Assembly: GCA_937952235.1 (NCBI GenBank)
Contig: CALFZM010000081.1
Coordinates: forward strand, 37,304-101,303
DNA length: 64,000 nucleotides
Source: an uncultured Opitutia bacterium
GTDB taxonomy: Bacteria; Verrucomicrobiota; Verrucomicrobiia; Opitutales; Opitutaceae
Reading direction: 5' to 3'
This document shows, piece after piece, positions 16,976 through 24,650 of the stretch (position 1 is the stretch's first letter; each line of letters starts with the position of its first letter). The notes under the pieces were generated by a model. That model made no database searches, had not been told where the DNA came from, and was given only the letters and a program-made list of their open reading frames with translations. Made by a program: the position numbers and the translations under genes.

Positions 16976-18040
16976 TTACCGGCCGAACACCTTCCGAGTA
17001 AGCACGTACTTTCCGTCGATCAGCGTGGTGCGGGGATGGGCCGGGATGCCGGTCTCGTGGTAGAAGATCATCCCGCCGAGCACGTCGATCGCGGCTGCGC
17101 CGACCAGCTCCGCACCCTCGTCGAGGTAAGGATAGCCGTGGCTGTTGTGGCGTCCGAGGCTGGCAATGTGGAACCGCAGTTTCGGGGCGAGCCGGCGCAG
17201 CCGCGGGAGGGCGGCCGGCACGGCGTCGCTCTGCGCGAACACCGCCTGCGGCTGCTGGCGCGCGAGCCAGCCGGCGACGAGCTCGATCCGCTCGCCGGGC
17301 GTCGCCGCCTGCGGCACAATGAGCGTCGCCCGGTCGCGCCCGCGCCAGTTCACCGCGGCGGTGAAGTTGTGCCCGGTGCGCTCGTCGAAGTTCTCGTCGA
17401 AGACCGCCGCGATCCGCCGGTGGCCGGCGGCCTCGAGCTGGGCGAAGACGCGCATGGTGTTGCCGAACTGGTTGGGCACGACGCAGTGGAACCGGGGCGC
17501 GAGGATCGACTTCGACGTGCTCACCACCGAGATGCCGTTCCAGTTGATCGAGGTGTCGAGTTCCATGGGCACGACCGACGGCAGCAGCAGCGCCCCTTCG
17601 AGCCCGCGCGTCCGGATCACTTTCAGCAGGTGGCGCAGGCTGAGGTGGTAGTCCGCGGCGTGCAGGGCGGTGAGGCTGAAGCCAAGCTCGGCGGCGCGGC
17701 GTGCGGCGCCCTGGCGGATCCTGGCGTTGTAGATGTTTTCGACGAAGCCCGGGATCGGATAGAAGTCGACGAGCGCGACGCCGATCTTCCCGCGCGCCGT
17801 GCGGGCGGTGCGCAGGTGGTTCATCAGGCGCGACAGCTCCGGGTCGGGGTGATAACCGAGCGCGTCGGCGCAGCGCTTGATCCGGTCGCGGGTCGGAATC
17901 GAGATGCGCGGGTTGCCCCGCAGCGCCAGCGACACCGTCATCACGGACACACCTGCCGCCGCGGCGATTTCGCGCAGCCCGACACGGGCGGTGGGGGCGG
18001 ACGTCCGCGGCGCTCCCCGGCTGCCGGGTCGCAGTGTCAT
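16976..18040 (-). CDS. LacI-family transcriptional regulator
   Basis: The protein has 354 residues. The ATG at 18040 overlaps the stop of the upstream gene (ATGA). The N-terminal helix-turn-helix spans about residues 20-68: V-G-L-R-E-I-A-A-A-A-G-V-S, then M-T-V-S-L-A-L-R-G, and the hinge-like D-A-L-G-Y-H-P-D-P. A periplasmic-binding-protein-like sugar sensor domain follows. It is the last gene of a minus-strand unit with a heparinase-like lyase and a secreted protein, so it probably controls that unit in response to the sugar released. No operator could be picked out upstream of the unit. Confidence 0.9.
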   Translation of the reverse strand: MTLRPGSRGAPRTSAPTARVGLREIAAAAGVSVMTVSLALRGNPRISIPTRDRIKRCADALGYHPDPELSRLMNHLRTARTARGKIGVALVDFYPIPGFVENIYNARIRQGAARRAAELGFSLTALHAADYHLSLRHLLKVIRTRGLEGALLLPSVVPMELDTSINWNGISVVSTSKSILAPRFHCVVPNQFGNTMRVFAQLEAAGHRRIAAVFDENFDERTGHNFTAAVNWRGRDRATLIVPQAATPGERIELVAGWLARQQPQAVFAQSDAVPAALPRLRRLAPKLRFHIASLGRHNSHGYPYLDEGAELVGAAAIDVLGGMIFYHETGIPAHPRTTLIDGKYVLTRKVFGR

Positions 18041-18882
18041 CGTGCCGGCGCCAGCCAGGGCCACTCGGTCTTGGCTGCGAAATTGTAGCGCAGGCAGTAC
18101 CGGTTGAGCGTGGCATTGGCCCAGCGGGAGACGTACACCAGGTCGCGCTCGCGCAGCATCGGGCGGGGATCGTACGCGACGCTGAAGTGCGTGAAAGCCT
18201 TGAGGTCGCCGGTGAACTCCCGCGGCCACCCGCGGGCCAGCGGATCGGGCGCCCGCGCCTTCAACTCGCGGTGCGCCTTGTTCCAGTGATCGCGCAGGAT
18301 GTCGTCGACCACGGGCACGTTGCCCTGCGCCTGCCAGGGGACGCTGCCGTGGAAGCCCCACTCGACGCCGATCCAGGGGCGGCCCGCGTGCCGGTTGGCG
18401 TCGTCCGCCGCCGCGTCGGTGGTCACGATCCGGCCATGCCAGTAGGTCCAGACGCGGACGACGCGCTCCGTCGCGGGGTCAAACTCGACCCACACCACCT
18501 CGTGATCGCAGGGGTCGTTGTCGCTGGGGAACCCGAGGTCGTCCTCCCAGAAGAGGTGATAGGCGATGACGGGCCGGTCCGGATGCACGATCGCGACGAT
18601 GTCCTTGAGTGGAAAAAACTCCCGCGGCACGAGCATCAGGCGCGGCGCGAACTTCAGCACCCGGGCGCGCACGGCGGCGGAGGGCGTTGCGGGCGGCTCC
18701 GCGGCGAGCAACTGCTGGTACAGGGGCGTGGCGTCGCCGAGATTGCGCTTCCCGTGCGCGGCCAGGGCGCGGGCGTTGATCTCCTCGAGGGCGGAGGGTT
18801 CGGCGGCGAAGGCCGGCGCGGAGCCGGACGCGAGTGCGAGCAGTCCGGCGGCGCGGAGCAGGGTGGGGAACAGCGTTTTCAT
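18037..18882 (-). CDS. secreted protein of unknown function
   Basis: The protein has 281 residues and begins with a signal peptide (MKTLFPTLLRAAGLLALASG, cleavage near A-F-A-A-E). The mature part is rich in Trp and aromatics, for example A-Y-H-L-F-W-E-D-D-L-G-F, H-E-V-V-W-V-E-F-D and W-T-Y-W-H-G. No enzyme family is recognised with confidence. Its start overlaps the stop of the heparinase-like gene and its stop overlaps the start of the LacI gene. It is therefore tightly co-translated with both and probably takes part in using the same polymer. Confidence 0.7.
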   Translation of the reverse strand: MKTLFPTLLRAAGLLALASGSAPAFAAEPSALEEINARALAAHGKRNLGDATPLYQQLLAAEPPATPSAAVRARVLKFAPRLMLVPREFFPLKDIVAIVHPDRPVIAYHLFWEDDLGFPSDNDPCDHEVVWVEFDPATERVVRVWTYWHGRIVTTDAAADDANRHAGRPWIGVEWGFHGSVPWQAQGNVPVVDDILRDHWNKAHRELKARAPDPLARGWPREFTGDLKAFTHFSVAYDPRPMLRERDLVYVSRWANATLNRYCLRYNFAAKTEWPWLAPAR

Positions 18883-20795
18883 GGCCAGGCGGAGAGCGGT
18901 TGCACGACCGGGTCGGGGTGTTCGGGCCAGCGCGGGCCGACGGGCGTGAGCAGCACCGCAATGCGGGCGTCGGCGACATCATCGGCGCCGGACACCGCGG
19001 TTTCGAGCACGGTGATGCCGGGGTTGGGGTTTTCGCGCGAGGTGGGGGGAGTCGCGGGCCGCGCGGTGAAGCGGCCCGTCGCCGGGGCGAGCAGGTCCAC
19101 GCGCAGGGTGCGTCCTTCGGCGGTGAGCAGGGCCCGCCGCGGGGAAACGACTTCCACCGCGGCGGCGGTAAGGAGCCGCCACGCGAGCGGGGTGCCGGGC
19201 GCGATCCCGGTGGCGTCGTCCTGGACCAGCACGCGCGAGCGGTTGAGCAGGGCCAGACCGCGGTGCAACTGGCGCGCGGCGCCGGGATAGGCCGGCGTGA
19301 GGTCGGCGATCGCGAACGCCCAGCCCGGGCGTGATTCCGCGCGGAGGATCGGGGCGCTGGCGCCGGGCTCCTGCAGCCGGTCGCCCGGGGTGAGCGTGTT
19401 GTGGCTGCGATTGTTGAGCCGGTAGTATTGCCAGCGGGCGCTGTGCACCGTCGTCCGATCCCAGTAGCCCGGCAGGTTGTAGTCGTCGCGGCCGAGATCG
19501 ATGGCCCAACGCACGCCATCGGCGTCGAGCGTGAAGGCGCCCAGGTCAAGGTGCGCGTGATTGACGGCGTTGCTGCCAGCCTTGAAGCCGACCCACAGGT
19601 CCTGCGGATCCTCCCAGCCGCTGCGAAACACGGCCAGCTGCGTGGGGCCGCGGAAGATCGCATCGGGCGGCGGTGCGACCGGCGCGGTCTCGGCGGCTTC
19701 CGGAAACCAGAGCGCGTGCATCGCCACGAAGCGGCTCGTCTCGTCGTTGGGCGGTTCGCGCAGCATCCGCGCGAGCCACCGCCGGTTCGCCGCGATCACG
19801 TACGGATGTCCGTAGCGCTGCGCGAGCCAGGTGAGGCAGTCGTCGGCGCCGAGCCGGGAGCGGCCGTCGGCATAGTTGAACGCATGCCCGGTCGGGCTCG
19901 CCATGTGCAGCCGGTAAAGGGCGGTCCGGTCGAACGCGAGGGCCCGGCCCAGGCCGAAGTCGGTGCCGAGCGCGCTTTCCAGCGCCGCGAACAGGTACAC
20001 GGTGTAACGCGTGCCGTAGCCCCAGTAGACCGGGCCCTCGGGGTAGGCGCCGTCGGGCGCGTAGGCGGCGAGGGCGAACGGCAGCGTCGCGCGCAGGCCG
20101 GCGATCACGTCGCGCGCGAGCGCGGGCTCGTGCTCGGCGACCGCGAGCGCGGCGAGCACGAAGCCGCCGTTGCAGACCTGGTTCCAGTTGTTGTGCAGGT
20201 TGCCGCGCACGAACGGATACGATCGCCGCTGCGGCTCGGTCCGGGCGTACGCCGGCCGGGCGTGGACGAGCGCCTTTTCCAGCAAGGCGCGCCGGATCGT
20301 GGCGCGCTCGTCCGTGGTGAGCCGGTCGTGCAGCCAGTCGTAGCCGAGCGCGAGCGCGGTGGCCATCTCGGCGACGTCGAGGAAATGCGCGGGATTCCAG
20401 TCCGGCAGCGCCGCCGCCTGCAGCATCGTGTCGATCGCGGAGCGCGCGAAACGTTCCTCGCCCGTGAGTCGGTGGACGATCGCGCCCGTGACGACGTGGG
20501 CGATGGCCCGCCTCGATTCGTCGAGCAGCCGGCCGCCGACCACGGTGTAGGAGAGCGGCGGTTCCGCGAGATGTCCTTCGGCCACGCGGACGAGGTACGC
20601 GTGCAGCTCCGCCCGGAGGGGATCCGCGGACGCCGCCGCCCGGGCCGCCGCGACGGCCGCGTCGGTCAACAGCAGTCGCGGATGGCCGGGCTGCAGCGTG
20701 GCCAGCGGATCGGCGGCTCGCGCGGCGAGGAGCCCGAGCGCGACGAGCAGCGCGGCGACGCGGTGCGGCAGGAAGCGGGAGCGCGCATGACCCAT
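18879..20795 (-). CDS. secreted heparinase II/III-like polysaccharide lyase
   Basis: The protein has 638 residues with a signal peptide (MGHARSRFLPHRVAALLVAL...A-A-D-P). An alpha-helical toroid-like N-terminal part (to about residue 330) has L-H-N-N-W-N-Q-V-C-N-G-G and Y-P-E-G-P-V-Y-W-G-Y-G-T, both characteristic of heparinase II/III family proteins. A C-terminal beta-sandwich follows with N-H-A-H-L-D-L-G-A-F, the conserved Asn/His catalytic region. Such enzymes eliminate acidic glycans such as heparan, alginate or similar uronate polymers. The cognate regulator follows in the operon. It starts 13 bp after the GNAT gene. The substrate is inferred only to class level. Confidence 0.85.
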   Translation of the reverse strand: MGHARSRFLPHRVAALLVALGLLAARAADPLATLQPGHPRLLLTDAAVAAARAAASADPLRAELHAYLVRVAEGHLAEPPLSYTVVGGRLLDESRRAIAHVVTGAIVHRLTGEERFARSAIDTMLQAAALPDWNPAHFLDVAEMATALALGYDWLHDRLTTDERATIRRALLEKALVHARPAYARTEPQRRSYPFVRGNLHNNWNQVCNGGFVLAALAVAEHEPALARDVIAGLRATLPFALAAYAPDGAYPEGPVYWGYGTRYTVYLFAALESALGTDFGLGRALAFDRTALYRLHMASPTGHAFNYADGRSRLGADDCLTWLAQRYGHPYVIAANRRWLARMLREPPNDETSRFVAMHALWFPEAAETAPVAPPPDAIFRGPTQLAVFRSGWEDPQDLWVGFKAGSNAVNHAHLDLGAFTLDADGVRWAIDLGRDDYNLPGYWDRTTVHSARWQYYRLNNRSHNTLTPGDRLQEPGASAPILRAESRPGWAFAIADLTPAYPGAARQLHRGLALLNRSRVLVQDDATGIAPGTPLAWRLLTAAAVEVVSPRRALLTAEGRTLRVDLLAPATGRFTARPATPPTSRENPNPGITVLETAVSGADDVADARIAVLLTPVGPRWPEHPDPVVQPLSAWP

Positions 20796-20808
20796 GGCCG
20801 CTCGTCCT

Positions 20809-21351
20809 TCACTTCACCTTGGCGCACACGACGCAGTCCCTCGGCTCCGGTCCGAGGGTCGGGCACGCGTGCCACCGCCGCAGGATGCCCTCGCGCGTCA
20901 TGCCGGCTTTCTCCATCACGCGGGCGGAGGCCTGGTTGTCCACGTCGCAGAAGGCCCACGCGCGATGGAGCTGCGGCTGCCCGAGCGCCCAATCGACGAG
21001 GTGGGTGAGCGCCTCGGCGGCGAAGCCGTGGCCCCAGCAGCGTCGCGCCAGCACGTAGCCGAAGAGCGCGCGGCTGCCGCCCTCGAGGGTGACGCCGATC
21101 GAGCCGATGGGCGTATCCGTGCCCTTGAGACAAAGCAGCCAGGCGAAGTGGCCGGCGCCGCGCTCCCAGTCGGCGATGCAGTCGCGCAGGAAGGCGTTGA
21201 GCGGTTCGACGCGGTCGTAGGCCCGCCAGCTCAGGTAGCGTGTGACCTCCGGATCGCCCGCGTAGGCCGCGAGCACGGCCGGGCCGTCGTCGGCGCGGGG
21301 CATCCGGCCGACGAGCCGGGCCGTGGCAAACGTGGGCGGGGGACGAGGCAT
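20809..21351 (-). CDS. GNAT-family N-acetyltransferase (RimJ/RimL-like)
   Basis: The protein has 180 residues. It shows R-L-V-G-R-M-P-R-A-D-D, D-P-E-V-T-R-Y-L-S-W, the acetyl-CoA loop R-R-C-W-G-H-G-F-A-A-E-A, and N-Q-A-S-A-R-V-M-E-K-A-G-M. These are the standard motifs of the ribosomal-protein or small-molecule GNAT branch. The acceptor is unknown. It is cytoplasmic. It lies only 13 bp upstream of the lyase gene on the same strand, so it may share the transcript without sharing the pathway. Confidence 0.85.
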   Translation of the reverse strand: MPRPPPTFATARLVGRMPRADDGPAVLAAYAGDPEVTRYLSWRAYDRVEPLNAFLRDCIADWERGAGHFAWLLCLKGTDTPIGSIGVTLEGGSRALFGYVLARRCWGHGFAAEALTHLVDWALGQPQLHRAWAFCDVDNQASARVMEKAGMTREGILRRWHACPTLGPEPRDCVVCAKVK

Positions 21352-21438
21352 GCCGGGGTAAATCCCAGACGCGAACGCCGCGAGTTCCAGCCAAAACGCC
21401 GCGCCCGGCGACGAACGTGCCGATCCGCCCCCGCCGCC

Positions 21439-23229
21439 TCACTGCGCGGCGGTCGGTGCGGGCGTGTACCACTCTCCCCGCAGCCAGTCCGCGACCAGTC
21501 CGATTTCCTGGCTGCTGAGCGACTTCTCCTCGAGGTAGGCGGGCATGCGGTCGTTGCGGTCGCCGTAGAAACGTTCGTGGGCCGGGTTGCTGATGAAGGC
21601 GACCAGCCATTCGCGGGAGCCGTAGCCGGTCAGGTCAGGAGCGTTCTCCTCCCCGTCGTCGTGGAACTTGTGGCATTCCATGCAGCCGAGCCGCGACCCG
21701 ATCAGCGCCTTGGTGCCTTCCTCGATCAGGGCTTCGTCGCGGCGGTCGAGGTCGCGCTGGGCCTTGAGCCGGGCCTCGGCGGACAGCGCGGCGATCGCCT
21801 TCTGCAGCGCCTGCTTGTCCTCGGCGTTGAAGCCCGCGATGTCCTCCTGCACATACTTCACCATCTTCCCATCGGCGAACTTCGTGGCGCCGAAATAGTG
21901 GGCGGTGGCCACCTTTTCCGGATCGAGCAGGCCGGTCAGCCACGCGCGGCTGGCGAAACCCTTCAGGTCGGCGGCCGATGGCTTGTCCTTGGGCTGCCCG
22001 CCAAGACCGTCGTGGCCGTCGAAGCGGTGGCAGCTCGCGCAGTTCTTCGCGAAGATCTTGGGGCCCTGGGTGAGCGGATCGTTGCGGAGGAGTGTGACGG
22101 CGCCCGTGACCGGGATTCCGTCGGGCGATCGCGCCAGCTCGACCACGCGGTCGGCGTCGCGACGGGCGGCCTGGACGGCGCGGGCGTATTCGGGATCGCT
22201 GCGATCCGCCTTCCAGGCGAGCGCGGTCAGGACGCCGACGCCCGCGAGCATGCACCAGAGGTACATCACGTTGAAGCGATGCCCGAGCTTCCAGTTGGCG
22301 ATGAACGGCATCGCGGTCAGCACGGCCATGAGCAGCCCCGGGATCACGATGGCGCCCCAGACCTCGGTGCCGCCGGGGAAGTATTTCAGGAGTTCGAAGA
22401 GGAAGAGGAAATACCACTCGGGCCGCGCGGCGGAGAACTGTTCCGAGGGATCGGCGGGCGCGCCCAGCTCGGCGCCGTGATAGCGGAAGACGAGGAACAG
22501 CACGACGCCCAGCACCGCGAGGCAGGCGACGGCGTCGCGCAGCACCTGGTCGGGCCAGAACGCCGCGTCGGGCCGGCGGCGGGGCAGCTTGGGCGTGAGC
22601 CCGTGTTTGCGGAAGAGGTAGACGTGCCCGACGATGAACAGGATGATGCATCCGGGAATGATGCCGGCGTGCAGCGCGAAGAACCGCGTCAGGGTGTGGT
22701 GCCCGTAGTCGCTGCCGCCGATGACGGCCTTCTGGAGCTCGGGGCCGACGACGGGCGTGATCGCGGCGATGTTGGTCGCGACCTTGGTGGCCCAGTAACC
22801 CTTCTGGTCCCAGGGCAGCAGGTAGCCGGTGAGCGAGAGCGACAGGACGAGCAGGAGCAGCACGATGCCCGACCAGAAGTTGAACTCGCGCGGGGCCTTG
22901 TACGCGCCGTCGATCACCACCTGCATGAGGTGCACCACGAGCAGCACCGTCATGGCGTGCGCGGTGTAGTGATGCAGGCCGCGGAGGAACCAGCCGCCCC
23001 ACATCTCGTGCTGGATGTAGTACACGCTTTCCCACGCCGTCTGCGAACTCGGGCTGTAGGCGAGCCAGAGGAAGCAGCCCGTGATCACCTGGATCACGAA
23101 GCAGAAGGCCAGGGTGCTGCCCCACACGTAGCGCCAGCGGGCGCCGCCGGGCACGTTTTCGAACAGCGTTTCGTGCAACAGCCGCTTGTAGCCGGTGCGG
23201 GAGTCGAGCCAGTCGAGGGCGGGCTTCAT
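21439..23229 (-). CDS. cytochrome b/b6 fused to a diheme cytochrome c domain
   Basis: The protein has 596 residues. Residues about 1-330 are a full cytochrome b with N- and C-terminal parts. They contain H-H-Y-T-A-H and H-A-G-I-I-P-G heme-ligand segments, G-Y-L-L-P-W-D-Q-K-G-Y and the quinol-site P-E-W-Y-F. A C-terminal extension carries two c-type heme motifs, N-C-A-S-C-H near 395-400 and G-C-M-E-C-H near 515-520. It is the membrane core of a bc-type quinol:cytochrome c reductase. The fused c domain probably replaces cytochrome c1. Its ATG overlaps the stop of the Rieske gene upstream (TGATG). No separate c1 gene is visible. Confidence 0.9.
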   Translation of the reverse strand: MKPALDWLDSRTGYKRLLHETLFENVPGGARWRYVWGSTLAFCFVIQVITGCFLWLAYSPSSQTAWESVYYIQHEMWGGWFLRGLHHYTAHAMTVLLVVHLMQVVIDGAYKAPREFNFWSGIVLLLLVLSLSLTGYLLPWDQKGYWATKVATNIAAITPVVGPELQKAVIGGSDYGHHTLTRFFALHAGIIPGCIILFIVGHVYLFRKHGLTPKLPRRRPDAAFWPDQVLRDAVACLAVLGVVLFLVFRYHGAELGAPADPSEQFSAARPEWYFLFLFELLKYFPGGTEVWGAIVIPGLLMAVLTAMPFIANWKLGHRFNVMYLWCMLAGVGVLTALAWKADRSDPEYARAVQAARRDADRVVELARSPDGIPVTGAVTLLRNDPLTQGPKIFAKNCASCHRFDGHDGLGGQPKDKPSAADLKGFASRAWLTGLLDPEKVATAHYFGATKFADGKMVKYVQEDIAGFNAEDKQALQKAIAALSAEARLKAQRDLDRRDEALIEEGTKALIGSRLGCMECHKFHDDGEENAPDLTGYGSREWLVAFISNPAHERFYGDRNDRMPAYLEEKSLSSQEIGLVADWLRGEWYTPAPTAAQ

Positions 23230-23774
23230 CAGACGGGGATTTTCTCGTGCACGCCGGCGCGGAAGTTCTGGAATGTCACCCAGATTTCGCCGCCGTTGCG
23301 GACCTCGACGGGGAGCTCATCGAGCCCGCGCGGGCTCGGGCTCTTCGGGTCCTGGACGCTGCCATCGAGGCCGAAGCTGCTGTTGTGGCAGGGGCAGAAG
23401 TAGTGGTGGTTGGCCGCGCGATAATCGACGAAGCATCCCGCGTGCGGGCACACCACGTTGAGCGCCCGCACCTTGTTGTCCTTCAGCCTTTGAAGATAGA
23501 CGGCGCCGACCGGGACGTTGGGCGTGCGATTCCACGCGTCGACCCGGGTGGCGAGCACGGAAAACTTCCGCGGTTCGCCATCTTCCGGAAGCGAGTTCAG
23601 CGTGGCGACGAGCACGGAGGCTCCGGCCTCGGATTTGCGCCGCAGCGGATCGAGGAAAACACAGAGGCCTGCGACCACCGGCGGGATCACGAGCGAGCCG
23701 CCGATGACAACGGCGGAGGCTTTGGTGAGGAAGGCGCGCCGGTCTTGCGCAGGGGAATCGCCGTTGGGTTCCAT
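23229..23774 (-). CDS. Rieske 2Fe-2S subunit of the bc complex
   Basis: The protein has 181 residues from the ATG at 23774 (MEPNGDSPAQDRRAFLTKAS). It has a twin-arginine-like D-R-R-A-F-L-T and one membrane anchor. The cluster ligands are C-P-H-A-G-C and C-P-C-H-N-S-S-F. It transfers electrons from quinol at the cytochrome b site to the c hemes. It is the first gene of a two-gene operon with the fused cytochrome b-c gene, overlapping by one base. A longer in-frame start at 23828 would add 18 residues before the Tat-like signal and is less likely. Confidence 0.92.
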   Translation of the reverse strand: MEPNGDSPAQDRRAFLTKASAVVIGGSLVIPPVVAGLCVFLDPLRRKSEAGASVLVATLNSLPEDGEPRKFSVLATRVDAWNRTPNVPVGAVYLQRLKDNKVRALNVVCPHAGCFVDYRAANHHYFCPCHNSSFGLDGSVQDPKSPSPRGLDELPVEVRNGGEIWVTFQNFRAGVHEKIPV

Positions 23775-23870
23775 GCGAGGGTAGATGGTCGGGATGACGG
23801 CGCAGAGCGGCGCGCGATTCAACCGCAAAGCGGTCCGCCGGTGCGGCGCGCACGAAAGAACTTCCGGGAC

Positions 23871-24458
23871 TCACCCCGTCCCGCCCACCGCTTCACGCAC
23901 CAGCGCCGCGATCGCGGGCGGCAGCTCCAGGGCCAGCGCCGCCTCCTGGGCCGCCGGACTCATTTTCCGCCAGGTCTTGCGCAGGATATCGACGAATTTT
24001 TCCCGCGGATCGTCGGCATGCTGCGCGGCGAAGGCCTCGATCTCGTTTTCGAGAAACACGAGGCAGGCGGCGTCTTCCAGGGCCTGCGTGCCCGGGTTGG
24101 TCTTCAGGCCGGTCTTCGAAACCCACGTCGCCACTTCGCCCGCCTCCGGTGCAGGCACGCCGGCTTCGAGCAGCAGCGTGCGGGCCCGCTCCGCCTGCTT
24201 GCTATAGAGCGAGCGACGCCACGCATGGTAGCCGGCCTTGTCGAGCGGGTAGGTCGCCCGCGGCACGGTCCAGCGTTCGAGGTGCTGGCTGCGGGCGGCG
24301 AGTCTGAGCAACGGCGTGGCGTCGGCGACCAGCCGGGCCACCCACGCCTCCATCCGGTCCGCGTAGACGAGTTCCGCCGGGCGGCCGTCCGCGGCCCGCG
24401 CCGGGTCGGCGGCGTGGGCGGCATCGATCGAGGCGCGGGCGCGGGCGTAGGCATCCAT
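23871..24458 (-). CDS. DUF4202 family protein
   Basis: The protein has 195 residues from the ATG at 24458 (MDAYARARASIDAAHAADP). Family-like segments are Y-A-D-R-M-E-A-W, R-S-Q-H-L-E-R-W, Y-P-L-D-K-A-G-Y-H-A-W-R and E-D-A-A-C-L-V-F-L-E. It is helical and cytoplasmic, and the conserved His and acidic residues hint at a metal site. No function is established. It is divergent from TonB receptor 2 and sits 96 bp upstream of the Rieske gene on the same strand. Confidence 0.8.
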   Translation of the reverse strand: MDAYARARASIDAAHAADPARAADGRPAELVYADRMEAWVARLVADATPLLRLAARSQHLERWTVPRATYPLDKAGYHAWRRSLYSKQAERARTLLLEAGVPAPEAGEVATWVSKTGLKTNPGTQALEDAACLVFLENEIEAFAAQHADDPREKFVDILRKTWRKMSPAAQEAALALELPPAIAALVREAVGGTG

Positions 24459-24650
24459 GGACGCAGTGCAGCGGCCGCACCCCTGCGGGGCAAGCAGGCG
24501 CGCGCCGGCCAGCGGGTGGGAAATCGTCGCTCGATGGTGCATGGCCGGGACTTCCCTTCCGCCCGGCAGTGGTTTCACTCGCGGCGACCTCCGCCCCCGG
24601 CCGCTGCGCGCCCCCGGCTCGCACGGCTCCCCCTCAAACCTCACGCCGAC

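Noticed and set aside
23247..24650. A 1.4-kb N-terminal extension of TonB receptor 2
   Set aside because: It runs antisense through the Rieske and DUF4202 genes and has no domain, while the ATG at 24651 opens a proper signal peptide.
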